Of a stretch of 64,000 bases of DNA, positions 49,662 to 59,001 are shown in pieces (position 1 is the stretch's first letter; each line of letters begins with the position of its first letter). A program made the translations under genes and the position numbers. The notes beneath the pieces were generated by a model that was given only the letters and a program-made list of their open reading frames with translations, made no database searches and was not told where the DNA came from. Source of the stretch: Cupriavidus gilardii. Lineage in GTDB: Bacteria > Pseudomonadota > Gammaproteobacteria > Burkholderiales > Burkholderiaceae. The stretch is taken from contig NZ_VZOV01000011.1 in assembly GCF_008801915.1 (NCBI RefSeq), forward strand, positions 62,001 to 126,000. The letters run 5' to 3'.

Positions 49662-50561
49662 TTATTCCTGCTCGCGGCGCGCCAGCGCCATCCGATAGAG
49701 CGCCTGGGTATCGGCCCCGGTGATCGCCGCGGCCAGCTTGGCGGCGCGCTTGGCCGGCAACTCCTCCAGCAGCAGCCCCAGTACCCGCTGCGCGTTCGCG
49801 TCCAGCGCGGCCTCGCCCTTGGCCGGTGCGCCGGCTCCCTCGATCACCAGCACGAACTCGCCCTTGCCCCTGCCCGCATCGGCGGCCAGCCAGGCCGGTG
49901 CGTCGGCGACCGTCATCGTCTCGGCCTGCTCGAACAGCTTGGTCAGTTCCCGGCCGATCAGCAGCCGGCGCGCCGGCGGCAGCTGCTGCGCGAGCGCGGC
50001 CAGCGTGTCGGCAATGCGGTGCGGCGCTTCGTAGATGACCCAGGCATGCTCCAGCGTCGCCAGCGCGGCGATCGCGTCGGTGCGCGCCTTGGCCTTGCTC
50101 GGCAGGAAGCCGGCAAAGGTGAAGCGGCCGGCGCCGGTGTCGAGCATCTCGCCGGCAACCGACAGCGCGGCGATGGCGGCGCTCGGTCCGGGCAGCGGCA
50201 CCACGCGATGGCCGGCGGCGCGCACCGCTTCGACCAGCCGCGCGCCGGGGTCGGAAATCCCGGGCGTGCCGGCATCCGAGACATAGGCGATGCGCTCGCC
50301 CGCCGCGAGCCGCTCGGCCACGCGCGCGCCGGCCTCGCGCTCGTTGTGCTCGTGCACCGCCAGCAACGGCCGCTGCAGACCCAGCCGCGACAGCAGCTGG
50401 CCGGTATTGCGGGTGTCCTCGCAGGCGATCGCGTCGGCAAGGCCGAGCACATGCAGCGCCCGCAGCGTCAGGTCGGCGAGATTGCCGATCGGCGTGGCGA
50501 CGACGTACAGCGTGCCGGTGGGATAGGACTGGCCGGTTGCCAGCGAGATCCAGTCAGTCAT
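49662..50561 (-). CDS. rsmI: 16S rRNA (cytidine1402-2'-O)-methyltransferase RsmI
   Basis: It methylates C1402 of 16S rRNA. The protein has 299 residues from the ATG at 50561. GTLYVVATPIGNLADLTLRAL near residue 16, CEDTRNTGQLL near 47, VSDAGTPGISDPG near 85 and PLPGPSAAIAAL near 114 are the family blocks of the SIROHEME/tetrapyrrole methylase fold. It is divergent from yraN with a 18-bp gap, the usual arrangement. Confidence 0.97.
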   Translation of the reverse strand: MTDWISLATGQSYPTGTLYVVATPIGNLADLTLRALHVLGLADAIACEDTRNTGQLLSRLGLQRPLLAVHEHNEREAGARVAERLAAGERIAYVSDAGTPGISDPGARLVEAVRAAGHRVVPLPGPSAAIAALSVAGEMLDTGAGRFTFAGFLPSKAKARTDAIAALATLEHAWVIYEAPHRIADTLAALAQQLPPARRLLIGRELTKLFEQAETMTVADAPAWLAADAGRGKGEFVLVIEGAGAPAKGEAALDANAQRVLGLLLEELPAKRAAKLAAAITGADTQALYRMALARREQE

Positions 50562-50579
50562 GCTTGAGAACTTCCGTTG

Positions 50580-51011
50580 ATGCGCACATTCAAAACCTCG
50601 GCACGCGACCCGGCACGCGGTTCGGCCACAGAGCGGGCCAAGGACGGCACGAAGGACACGGCGAAAGCGCGCGGCGAACGCGCCGAGGCGCGGGCGCTGG
50701 CCTATCTGCAAGGCCAGGGCCTGGCGCTGGTGGTGCGCAATTATCGCTGCAAAGGCGGCGAGCTGGACCTGGTGATGCGCGCGCCCGATGGCACGCTGGT
50801 CTTCGTCGAGGTCCGTTCCCGCAGCAGCGATGCGTTTGGCGGCGCGCTGGCCAGCATCACGACGACCAAGCGCCAGCGCATCCTGCAGGCGGCCAATCAC
50901 TATCTGGCGACGCTGGACCACGCGCCGCGCTGCCGGCTCGATGTGGTCGCGATCGGACCGCGGCGGCTCGAATGGCTGCGCGATGCGTTCGGCGCGGGCG
51001 AGCCGGAATGA
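50580..51011 (+). CDS. yraN: UPF0102 family protein YraN
   Basis: The 143-residue protein has a predicted endonuclease-like Holliday-junction-resolvase fold. [19 protein letters not shown] near residue 30, [21 protein letters not shown] near 60 and the [11 protein letters not shown] helix are family blocks. ATG at 50580 is preferred to a TTG three bases earlier. Its role is not established. The next gene usually found here (gmhA/diaA) is absent. Confidence 0.92.
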   Translation: MRTFKTSARDPARGSATERAKDGTKDTAKARGERAEARALAYLQGQGLALVVRNYRCKGGELDLVMRAPDGTLVFVEVRSRSSDAFGGALASITTTKRQRILQAANHYLATLDHAPRCRLDVVAIGPRRLEWLRDAFGAGEPE

Positions 51012-51182
51012 CCGGGCAGCGCTTCGTCGCCGGGCGCTTGCATGGCACGGTGGCCGCTGCGGCCAGGCTGTCCGTCATAATGCGCGTTGCGGCGCACGGC
51101 CGACCGGGCATGCCCGAGCGCGGCACAGGCCGCCGTGCCGGCTGCCGATCCTCTTTCGCATTACCGCTACAGCAAGGAACGC

Positions 51183-52088
51183 ATGAAGACTTCGCTTTTT
51201 TCGCGCGACGCGCTCGCTGAATCGACGCCGGGCCGTGCCCAGCCCGTCCGCGGCGCCAGCCGATTGGCCGCCATCGCCCGCGCCGCCGCCACCGCCACGC
51301 TGATGCTGACGGCCGCCACGCAGTTGAGCGGCTGCTTTCCGGTGATCGCCGGTGCCATGGGCGCCGGCGTGATGAGCGCCACCGACCGCCGGCCGACGTC
51401 GATCCAGGCGGTCGACCGCGGCCTGCAGCTCGAGATCGAAAACACGCTGGCGACGCGCTACAGCGGCGCCGCGCGCGTCAACGTCACGGTGTTCAACAAG
51501 AAGGTGCTGCTGACCGGCGAGGTCAAGGACACCAGCCTGCGCCAGCAGATCGAGCAGTACGTCCGCGGCCTGCCGAACGCCCGCGAGGTCGTCAACGAGC
51601 TGGAAGTCGTGTCGTCGCCATCGTTCGCGGCGCAGAGCCAGGACGCCTTCGTGACCAGCAAGGTCAAGACGATGCTGATGACGGCCGAAGGCGTGCCGTC
51701 GAATTCCACCAAGGTCACCACCGAGCGCGGCGTGGTCTATCTGATGGGCCTGGTGACCCGTCCCGAGGGCGATCGGGCCACCGAGACGGCGCGCAATGTC
51801 GGCGGCGTCAGCAAGGTAGTCAAGGTATTCGACTACATCGACGAAACCGAGCGCGCCCGCCTGGACGCGGCCGCATCGTCGCAGAACGCGGCGCCGGGCG
51901 AACCGGTCGGCGGCACCCCGGCACCGGTGCAGACCGCGCCGGGCTCCGCGGCGCCGACCGCCCCCGCCCCCGTCGGCGCCGACCTGTCTTCGCCGGTAAC
52001 AACGTCGACCACCGCGCCGACCACCGCGCCGACGACGTCGCCCGTCCCGGGCTCGGTCAGCCTGCCTCCGGGCCGCAACCTGCCGTGA
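51183..52088 (+). CDS. BON-domain lipoprotein (DolP/OsmY-like)
   Basis: The protein has 301 residues from the ATG at 51183 (AAGGAA upstream). A long signal peptide ends in LSGC (Cys51). Two BON domains follow: about 72-140 with RVNVTVFNKKVLLTGEVKD, and 150-220 with VVYLMGLVTRPEGDRATETAR. A Pro/Ala/Thr-rich low-complexity C-tail of about 75 residues is added. DolP supports outer-membrane integrity. The usual neighbours rsmI and yraN are upstream. Confidence 0.92.
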   Translation: MKTSLFSRDALAESTPGRAQPVRGASRLAAIARAAATATLMLTAATQLSGCFPVIAGAMGAGVMSATDRRPTSIQAVDRGLQLEIENTLATRYSGAARVNVTVFNKKVLLTGEVKDTSLRQQIEQYVRGLPNAREVVNELEVVSSPSFAAQSQDAFVTSKVKTMLMTAEGVPSNSTKVTTERGVVYLMGLVTRPEGDRATETARNVGGVSKVVKVFDYIDETERARLDAAASSQNAAPGEPVGGTPAPVQTAPGSAAPTAPAPVGADLSSPVTTSTTAPTTAPTTSPVPGSVSLPPGRNLP

Positions 52089-52400
52089 TTCCGTCCTGAG
52101 CCTGCCTGACCGCACAGGCGCGCCGGTGATCCTTCGATCCGGCCCGGCGCGCCTTGCTCCGTCCCTCCGCCGTCCGGCTCCCTCCCGCCGCGCCTCCGGC
52201 TGACCTACGCTGGTGTTGCGGCGGCCCAATGGCGTTCGCCGCCCGACTATCTGCGAAAACCGCAGTACGCCCGCGCCGGTTGATGTGATAGGGTTGCCCT
52301 GCCTTGCGCGTCACACACGCGCCCGACCGGCCTGTCGTTCGTCCGGTCCGCGCCGCGCGGCCGATCGATGCGCCGAGGTGCCGATTCGAGGAGCGAGACC
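52089..52400. other. Intergenic region upstream of fccA
   Basis: A small dyad CTGCG-AAAAC-CGCAG (52252-52266) stands about 135 bp before fccA and could be a regulator site. Nothing else is recognised. Confidence 0.35.
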
Positions 52401-52730
52401 ATGAAGAACAACAATCCCCCGCGAACCGCCGCGGCTTGCCTGGCCGCCATGGCGATGCTCGCGATGGCGCCGGCCAGTGCCGCCGATGCCACGACCGAGC
52501 AGGCCCGCAACTGGGCGGCCGCCTGCGCCGCCTGCCACGGCCCTTCCGGCCGTGCACCCGCCGGAAGCCCGGTGCCGGGACTGGCCGGCCGGCCGCAGTC
52601 CTATCTGATCGAACAGATGCAGGCGTTCAAGACCGGCAAGCGCGAGGCCACGGTGATGCACCAGATCGCCAAGGGCTATACCGACGAGCAGATCGCAGCG
52701 ATGGCGAAGTGGTTCGCCGCGGTCAAGTAA
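52401..52730 (+). CDS. fccA: Periplasmic cytochrome c, probable FccA subunit of sulfide dehydrogenase
   Basis: The protein has 109 residues from the ATG at 52401. A signal peptide (about 1-28, ending ASA) precedes a single class-I c-type domain with CAACH at C42-H46 and a distal Met in EATVMHQIAKG near residue 88. It is 33 bp upstream of the flavoprotein gene and is its electron acceptor in flavocytochrome c. This FccA has one haem rather than two. Confidence 0.88.
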   Translation: MKNNNPPRTAAACLAAMAMLAMAPASAADATTEQARNWAAACAACHGPSGRAPAGSPVPGLAGRPQSYLIEQMQAFKTGKREATVMHQIAKGYTDEQIAAMAKWFAAVK

Positions 52731-52763
52731 TGCGGTCCCAGGAACGAGCAAGGGGAGGCTGAC

Positions 52764-54059
52764 ATGCAACGACGCAAATTTCTCGGTGCGGCCGCAGCCG
52801 CCGCGGCGGTCGGCCCGGCGACCCTCGGCACGCTGCTCGGCGGCTGCGCCAGCGCCGGCACGTCCCGCGCCAGCGGTGGCAAGGTGGTGGTGGTCGGCGG
52901 CGGCTACGGCGGCGCGACCGCCGCGCGCTATCTGCGCGAGTGGAGCGACAACACGATCGACGTGACGCTGGTCGAGCCGAACCCGACGTTCATCTCCTGC
53001 CCGCTGTCGAACCTGGTGCTGGGCGGCAGCAAGCGGATCGAGGACCTGACGATCTCCTACGATGCGCTGAGCCGGCGCCACGGGGTCAAGGTCGTGCGCG
53101 ACACCGTCGCCGCGATCGACCCGTCGAAGCGCCAGGTACGCCTGGCCAGCGGCGCCACGCTGCCGTACGACCGCCTGGTGCTGTCTCCGGGCGTCGACTT
53201 CATGCCCGACGACGTGCCGGGACTGAAGCGGCCCGGCGGCGACCAGATCCTGCACGCATGGAAGGCCGGCCCGCAGACCGTGGCGCTGCGCCGCCAGCTC
53301 GAAGCGATGCGCGACGGCGGCACCTATGCGCTGACGGTGCCGCTCGCGCCTTACCGCTGCCCGCCGGGACCGTACGAGCGTGCCTGCCAGGTGGCGCACT
53401 ATTTCAGCCAGGCCAAGCCGCGCAGCAAGGTGCTGATCCTCGACGCGAACCCCGACGTGACATCGAAGGCCGCGCTGTTCAAGCAGGTCTGGGCCAGCAA
53501 GTACAAGGGCATCGTCGAATACCGGCCGCAATACCGGACCGTCGATATCGACCCGGCCACGCGCACGCTGAAGTTCGAGGTCCAGGACGACGAGCGGGTC
53601 GACGTCGCCAACGTGGTGCCGGCCCAGCGCGCCGGCGCGATCGCGGTCAATACCGGGCTGGCCACCGCCAACGGCCGCTGGTGCGAGGTCGATTTCCTGA
53701 CCTTCGAATCGAAGGCCGTGCCGAACATCCACGTGCTCGGCGACGCCATCCAGATCGCGCCGCTGATGCCGAAGTCCGGCCACATGGCGAACCAGCACGG
53801 CAAGATCGCGGCGGCCGCGATCGTCGCGCTGTTGTCGGGAAGGCAGCCCAATCCCGAGCCGCTGTACAACAACACCTGCTACAGCTTCACGTCCGATCGC
53901 GAAGTGATCCACGTCGCCAGCGTGCATCGCTACGATCCGCAGAAGAAGACGATGGTGACGGTGCCGGACTCCGGCGGCGTGTCGACGGCGCCCAATACGC
54001 TCGAAGGCACCTACGCGTTCGCCTGGGCCAACGCGATCTGGGCGGACGCGCTCGGATAA
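52764..54059 (+). CDS. fccB: Flavocytochrome c sulfide dehydrogenase flavoprotein
   Basis: It oxidises sulfide and passes electrons through FAD to the cytochrome subunit. The protein has 431 residues. A Tat-like signal (MQRRKFLGAAAAAAAVG) precedes the FAD loop KVVVVGGGYGGATAARYL near residue 40. SCPLSNLVLGG near 75 and NNTCYSF near 373 hold the likely redox-active cysteines. GHMANQHGKIAAAAI near 335 and the C-terminal FccB domain are present. It is transcribed with fccA. Confidence 0.95.
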   Translation: MQRRKFLGAAAAAAAVGPATLGTLLGGCASAGTSRASGGKVVVVGGGYGGATAARYLREWSDNTIDVTLVEPNPTFISCPLSNLVLGGSKRIEDLTISYDALSRRHGVKVVRDTVAAIDPSKRQVRLASGATLPYDRLVLSPGVDFMPDDVPGLKRPGGDQILHAWKAGPQTVALRRQLEAMRDGGTYALTVPLAPYRCPPGPYERACQVAHYFSQAKPRSKVLILDANPDVTSKAALFKQVWASKYKGIVEYRPQYRTVDIDPATRTLKFEVQDDERVDVANVVPAQRAGAIAVNTGLATANGRWCEVDFLTFESKAVPNIHVLGDAIQIAPLMPKSGHMANQHGKIAAAAIVALLSGRQPNPEPLYNNTCYSFTSDREVIHVASVHRYDPQKKTMVTVPDSGGVSTAPNTLEGTYAFAWANAIWADALG

Positions 54060-54107
54060 GCCCGGATAAGCGCCCGGATAAGCGCCCGGGTAGCGCCCGG
54101 GCAGCGC
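54053..54107. repeat. Short imperfect tandem repeat after fccB
   Basis: GGATAAGC(GC)CC is repeated about three times from the fccB stop, followed by GGGTAGCGCCC units. The period is 10-13 bp and the copies are imperfect. It may come from replication slippage at the edge of the orphan gene insertion. Confidence 0.6.
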
Positions 54108-54138
54108 CGCGCCAGGCGAGGACTCGGCAATGCCGGCA

Positions 54139-55551
54139 TCAAGCCACCGCAAATGACGTGACGGCTGCGGCGTCGCGCCGCGGCTTGCTGCTTGCGCCGG
54201 CATGAATCTCCTCGCGTGCGCCATAGCGGCTGGTGCATACGCGGCTCCATGTGTCGATGACGGGCGAAATGCGGCAATACTGCGCGACGTAGTTCTTGTT
54301 CGGATGCGTGCGCAGCAGCGGCTGCAACGGTTTGGTGTCGCCGTCCGCCGCGATGGCGTCCCGCGCCGACTTGTCGATGGCGGTCGCGATGACCGAGTGG
54401 CCCCAGACCAGCTGCAGCGCACTGCGCGACAAGGCCGTGCCGGGTTGCGCCTGCTTTTCCACGGCAGTGCCCGTCAGAAACGCCGTCACCTTGCGCCCGT
54501 TTTCCGGGCTGATGCGCCAGCCGTTGCCGAGCGGATCCATATGAAGCAGGTCCAGCAGGGATAGTCGTATCCGATCGCTGGTCGGCTTATCCGACAGCAC
54601 GAAGTTCATCGCGCGGTGATATGCCCCCAGGCCGCACGCGACGTGATCGTTCGCCAGGATGGCCGCGTCCTCGCTCGTCGCCACGGTGTCGCGCAGCGCT
54701 ATCCACAGTCGCGGCACGCGGTCCTGGCCCGCACGGTCGATGGCAAAGGACGAGTGCGCCCCCTGAATCAGGAAGGGCAGCACCCGCCTGCGGGCATCGC
54801 TGAACGACATGCCGCGGATTTCGTTGGCCAGTGTGTCGGCAATACGCTGGATGGTCGCATCGTCGTCCAGCATGCGGCACAGGCCGGCCACCGCGCTTCC
54901 CTGGTGCATCGGATCACCGGTTTCCGCGAGAGAAAGAATGTGCCGGCTGGTGCTGCACAACGCGACGAGCCGCCGAATGTTGACGGCGTCGCGCCACGCC
55001 GCTTCGGCGACGATCGGCACGGAGATCGAGACGGCAATACGTTCGAGCGCGGAGCGATCGCCCTTTCGGCCGGCCGTCCGAATGCGCGCCAATGCCGCCG
55101 ACGCGTCCCGGATGACCTCCATGGAAGCCGCCATGCAGGCAATGTTCTCGCTTGCCTCGGTTCGCTTTCCTTGCCCGATCGAATCCACTGCGAGTCCATA
55201 GAGGCTGTCCACGTACCGGAACGTGTGGAACTGTGTCTCGGTCAGCAATACCTGGCCGTCCAGGCCGATGCCCCGAAACACCTTGTCGAACAGTTTCCTG
55301 CAGAGGCTGCGCTGTTTTTGCACCGCTTCATCGAGCTCTGCAATGGCGCGCGTCGGCCGCTTTGCAAGCGGCGGCGTCAGATAGCGCAGACGGCCCGAAT
55401 AGGGGCCGATCTGCACGGCGCCCCTTGTTTCGAAGTACGGCGCCGTAGAGCCCATCGCGCCGGCCGCGTCGCCATGTGCGGCGGCTGCCGTGCCTTCGGC
55501 GGCTTGCAATAGCGCCTCGTGGGAACTGGGAGTCGGATAGATCCGGGCCAT
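54139..55551 (-). CDS. Orphan 470-residue protein of unknown function
   Basis: The start at 55551 has AAGGAG upstream; an upstream in-frame ATG would add 47 residues. No domain is recognised. The first about 45 residues are Ser/Ala/Gly-rich, and the rest looks helical with many Ala, Arg and Asp and no membrane segment or signal peptide. GC content is lower than that of the fcc and sox genes on both sides, and the gene lies on the opposite strand. It therefore looks like an insertion into the sulfur-oxidation locus. A secreted effector is conceivable from composition but unproven. Confidence 0.75.
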   Translation of the reverse strand: MARIYPTPSSHEALLQAAEGTAAAAHGDAAGAMGSTAPYFETRGAVQIGPYSGRLRYLTPPLAKRPTRAIAELDEAVQKQRSLCRKLFDKVFRGIGLDGQVLLTETQFHTFRYVDSLYGLAVDSIGQGKRTEASENIACMAASMEVIRDASAALARIRTAGRKGDRSALERIAVSISVPIVAEAAWRDAVNIRRLVALCSTSRHILSLAETGDPMHQGSAVAGLCRMLDDDATIQRIADTLANEIRGMSFSDARRRVLPFLIQGAHSSFAIDRAGQDRVPRLWIALRDTVATSEDAAILANDHVACGLGAYHRAMNFVLSDKPTSDRIRLSLLDLLHMDPLGNGWRISPENGRKVTAFLTGTAVEKQAQPGTALSRSALQLVWGHSVIATAIDKSARDAIAADGDTKPLQPLLRTHPNKNYVAQYCRISPVIDTWSRVCTSRYGAREEIHAGASSKPRRDAAAVTSFAVA

Positions 55552-55760
55552 GTTTCGGTGCTCCTTCGTCGTGGTGGAGGAGCGCAATGTATGGGCGCCG
55601 AGTACCGCGGCTCGATCGTCGAATGCCGCGGACTTTAGCAAGGCTGCGAGCATGGCCTCGACTCTCACGACGCTGCGGGGCGGCGGCCACATGACTCGAG
55701 ATGGCCCGAGATGGCCGGCGTGGCCTGAGCGCCACCATCGCCGCAGGCGGGGTAAACGAT

Positions 55761-55788
55761 ATATGCGTCATCACGCATATACGCATAT
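55761..55788. promoter_or_regulatory. SoxR (ArsR-type) operator with three half-sites
   Basis: ATATGCGT-CATC-ACGCATAT is a perfect 8-bp inverted repeat (55761-55780). A third half-site ACGCATAT follows directly (55781-55788). It ends 10 bp before the soxR start codon, so bound SoxR would block its own transcription. Confidence 0.85.
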
Positions 55789-55798
55789 AGTGAATCGC

Positions 55799-56197
55799 AT
55801 GAACGAACTGGACCGCGTCTTCGAACAGGTGTCGCATTACTTCGCGCTGCTGGCCGAGCCGACGCGGCTGAAGATCCTGCACGCGCTGTGCGACGGCGAG
55901 AAGCCGGTCGGCGCGGTGGTCGAGACGGTCGGTTCGTCGCAGGCCAATGTGTCGCGCCACCTGAACGCGATGTTCCGCTCCGGCGTGCTGGCGCGGCGCA
56001 AAGAAGCGAACCTGGTGTACTACGCGATCGCCGACCAGAGCGTGGTGGAGCTGTGCCGGACCGTGTGCGTGCAGGTTGCCGCGCGGATCGAGGACGACGC
56101 GCAGCAGGTCGCGATGGTGGACCGCTTCATGCCCGCGGAGCCCAAGCGGCGCACGGCCGCACGGCGCAAGCCGGGGGCTGCCGCCGCGGCGCGCTGA
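55799..56197 (+). CDS. soxR: ArsR-family repressor of sulfur oxidation, SoxR
   Basis: The protein has 132 residues from the ATG at 55799; an earlier ATG at 55763 lies inside the operator. The winged helix begins ALLAEPTRLKILHALCDGEKPVG and has SSQANVSRHLNAMF as recognition helix. Two cysteines, Cys in ALCDGEK near residue 25 and Cys in VELCRTVC near 83-87, could sense persulfide. The tail is Arg/Ala-rich. It heads the sox genes. Confidence 0.9.
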   Translation: MNELDRVFEQVSHYFALLAEPTRLKILHALCDGEKPVGAVVETVGSSQANVSRHLNAMFRSGVLARRKEANLVYYAIADQSVVELCRTVCVQVAARIEDDAQQVAMVDRFMPAEPKRRTAARRKPGAAAAAR

Positions 56198-56322
56198 GCG
56201 CGGCAAGCCGCGAGCAGGACCAGGCGCGCATCGGTCCCCACCGGCGCGCGCGACCCAATACGAACAAGGCATGCCGACCGCGCCCGCACCGGAGCGCGGC
56301 GAGCGGCCGGAGGAGACCGAAC

Positions 56323-57729
56323 GTGCCGGACCGCAGTCGCCCGGGCCGCATCGTGCCCGCGCCGGAACACTTCGTCAGCGCCGACCTGCGGCAAGAGATC
56401 GGGCGCCACGGCATCGACAGCCGCCGGCGCGATCTGCTGCGCGGCAGCTTTCTCGCGGCGGCCGGCGCCACGGCGGCAGCGGCGGGCCTGGGCAGGCCGG
56501 CGCGCGCCGCGGCCGCGGATAGCGCAACCCACGGCGCAGCCAGCAGCGCAACCAGCAGCGCAGCCGAAGGCGATCCCGCGATCCTGAAACCCCAACCGTG
56601 GGCCACCTCGCTCGGCCAGCCGGTCGCCGCAAGGCCCTACGGCCAGCCTTCCAGTCACGAAACCGCGCTGATGCGGCGCGAATCGCCGGGTTTGACGCGC
56701 GTCTCGGCGGCCTCGGTCAGCTTCGTGCCGCTGCAGGGGCTGTTCGGCATCATCACGCCCAACGGCCTGCATTTCGAGCGGCATCACCAGGGCTGGCACG
56801 ACATCGACCCGACCCGCCATCGGCTGATGATCAACGGCCTGGTCAAGGCCCCGCGCGTCTATACGATGGACGAGCTGATGCGGCTGCCGTCCGTGTCGCG
56901 GATGCATTTCATCGAATGCGGTGCCAATACCGGCATGGAGTGGGGCAATGTCGCGGTGCCGACGGTGCAATACACGCACGGCATGCTGTCCTGCTGCGAG
57001 TTCACCGGCGTGCCGCTGCGCGTGCTGCTCGACGACGCCGGCGCCGACCAGCGTCGCGGCCGCTATCTGCTGGCCGAGGGCGGCGACGGTTCGGCGATGA
57101 CGCGCACGATCCCGATGGAGCTGGCCGACGAGATCATCGTCGCCTGGGGCATGAACGGCGAGATGCTGCGGCCCGAGAACGGCTACCCGTTGCGGCTGGT
57201 GGTGCCGGGCGTGCAGGGCGTGTCGTGGGTCAAATGGCTGCGCCGGCTGGAACTGGGCGACCGCCCCTGGAACACCAAGGACGAGACGCTGCACTACGTC
57301 GACATGATGCCGGACGGCATGCTGCGGCAGTACACGTCGATCCAGGAGTGCAAGTCGGTGATCACCACGCCGTCGGGGGGCCAGCGCCTGACCGGCAAGG
57401 GCTTCTACAACGTCAGCGGACTGGCATGGTCGGGCCGCGGCAAGATCCGGCGCGTCGACGTATCGGTCGACGGCGGGCGCAACTGGCGCACCGCGCGGCT
57501 GGAAACGCCGGTGCTGTCCAAATGCCTGACGCGCTTCAATCTGGACTGGATCTGGGACGGCTCGCCGGCGATCCTGCAGAGCCGCGCGATCGACGAGACC
57601 GGCTACGTGCAGCCGACCATCGCGCAGCTGCGCGCGGTACGCGGCACGCGTTCGATTTATCACAACAACGCGATCCAGAGCTGGCTGGTCGCGGCCAGCG
57701 GCGAGGTGTCCAATGTCCAGGTGCGATAG
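56323..57729 (+). CDS. soxC: Sulfane dehydrogenase molybdopterin subunit SoxC
   Basis: With SoxD it oxidises the sulfane sulfur bound to SoxY. The protein has 468 residues with a GTG start at 56323 and GGAGGAGA upstream. A Tat signal (RRRDLLRGSFLAAAG near residue 27) precedes the sulfite-oxidase-type molybdenum domain, where Cys in MHFIECGANTGMEWG near 207 is the likely Mo ligand. VVPGVQGVSWVKWLRRLEL near 300 and a Mo-co dimerisation domain follow. It overlaps soxD by 17 bp. Confidence 0.95.
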   Translation: MPDRSRPGRIVPAPEHFVSADLRQEIGRHGIDSRRRDLLRGSFLAAAGATAAAAGLGRPARAAAADSATHGAASSATSSAAEGDPAILKPQPWATSLGQPVAARPYGQPSSHETALMRRESPGLTRVSAASVSFVPLQGLFGIITPNGLHFERHHQGWHDIDPTRHRLMINGLVKAPRVYTMDELMRLPSVSRMHFIECGANTGMEWGNVAVPTVQYTHGMLSCCEFTGVPLRVLLDDAGADQRRGRYLLAEGGDGSAMTRTIPMELADEIIVAWGMNGEMLRPENGYPLRLVVPGVQGVSWVKWLRRLELGDRPWNTKDETLHYVDMMPDGMLRQYTSIQECKSVITTPSGGQRLTGKGFYNVSGLAWSGRGKIRRVDVSVDGGRNWRTARLETPVLSKCLTRFNLDWIWDGSPAILQSRAIDETGYVQPTIAQLRAVRGTRSIYHNNAIQSWLVAASGEVSNVQVR

Positions 57730-58873
57730 CGGCAATCCGGCCCGCGCCGGCGCCCGCGCGGGCTGGCGCCGTGGCGCCATGCTGGCCGGCCTGCTGCTCG
57801 GCATCGCGGGGGCGGCGGTCCTGCCGCAAGCCGCGCAGGCCGAGCCGAAAGGCGCGGCGCGCACCGACAGCAAGGACAGCAAGGACACCAGGGCGGCCCG
57901 CGCCCAGCTCGGCCGCACCGCCACCGCCGCCGAACTGAAGGCCTGGGACATCGACGTCCGCCCCGACTTCCAGGGCCTGCCGCCCGGCCGCGGCACCGTC
58001 GCCCAGGGCCAGGCCGTCTGGGACGCGCGCTGCGCCTCCTGCCACGGCGACTTCGGCGAATCCAACGCGGTCTTCACGCCGATCGCCGGCGGTACCACGG
58101 CGGCCGATATCGCCAGCGGACGGGTCGCGGCAATGACCGGATCGCAGCCCTACCGCACCTCGCTGATGAAGCTGAGCACGGTCAGCACGCTGTGGGACTA
58201 CATCCACCGCGCGATGCCGTGGGACAAGCCCAGGAGCCTGACCGTCGACGAGGTCTACGCGGTGACCGCCTACATCCTGAACCTGGGCGATATCGTGCCG
58301 GCCGACTTCACGCTGTCGGACGCCAATATCGGCGAGGTCCAGCGCAGGCTGCCGAACCGCAACGGCATGACCACCCAGCACGGCCTGTGGCCGGGCCGCG
58401 GCAAGCCGGACACGCGCAATACCGCCTGCATGTCCAACTGCGCCGGCAAGGTCGAGGTCAGTTCGCTGATCCCGGAATACGCGCGCGGCGCGCACGGCGA
58501 CCTGGCGGCGCAGCAGCGCAGCTTCGGACCGGTGCGCGGCATCGCCACCGGTTCGCCGGAGGACGAGGCGAAGCCGCCAGCCGCGCAGCAGGCCAAGGCC
58601 GAGGCCACCACGGCGGCTGCTCAACCCGTCGGCGCAAGGCTGGCCGGCCAGTACCAATGCCTGGCCTGCCACGCGCCGGACCGCAAGCTGGTCGGCCCGT
58701 CGTTCCACGAGATCGCCCAGCGCTATCGCGGCAAGGACGCCCACGGTGCGCTCGCACAGAAAATCCGCGGCGGCGGGCAAGGCGCGTGGGGACCGGTGCC
58801 GATGCCGCCGCAACCGCAGGTTCCAGAATCGGATATTCAAGCCATGGTGAAGTGGATACTTGAGGCAAAATAG
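57713..58873 (+). CDS. soxD: Sulfane dehydrogenase dihaem cytochrome SoxD
   Basis: SoxD takes electrons from SoxC. The protein has 386 residues. A signal peptide (cleavage near AQA 41-43) is followed by a first c-type domain with CASCH at C107-H111 and a second with CLACH at C316-H320. An Ala-rich linker near 280-300 joins them. The ATG at 57713 lies within soxC with GAGGTG upstream. The C-terminal domain is very like the separate cytochrome encoded next. Confidence 0.95.
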   Translation: MSRCDSGNPARAGARAGWRRGAMLAGLLLGIAGAAVLPQAAQAEPKGAARTDSKDSKDTRAARAQLGRTATAAELKAWDIDVRPDFQGLPPGRGTVAQGQAVWDARCASCHGDFGESNAVFTPIAGGTTAADIASGRVAAMTGSQPYRTSLMKLSTVSTLWDYIHRAMPWDKPRSLTVDEVYAVTAYILNLGDIVPADFTLSDANIGEVQRRLPNRNGMTTQHGLWPGRGKPDTRNTACMSNCAGKVEVSSLIPEYARGAHGDLAAQQRSFGPVRGIATGSPEDEAKPPAAQQAKAEATTAAAQPVGARLAGQYQCLACHAPDRKLVGPSFHEIAQRYRGKDAHGALAQKIRGGGQGAWGPVPMPPQPQVPESDIQAMVKWILEAK

Positions 58874-59001
58874 CGTATTGGGCCGCCTGGCGCCTCCATC
58901 GAAGGGGGCCGGGCCGGACCAATACGCCGCCGTGCCGGGCAGATCCACTGCCACACGGCCGTGCCGTCCCCACGGCTCATTCCAGTTTGGAGAGGAGAAC
59001 A

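Noticed and set aside
55551..55640. hrp/PIP-type regulatory box upstream of the orphan gene
   Set aside because: A TTCG is followed by CTCG at the wrong spacing (17 bases), so the motif is not met.
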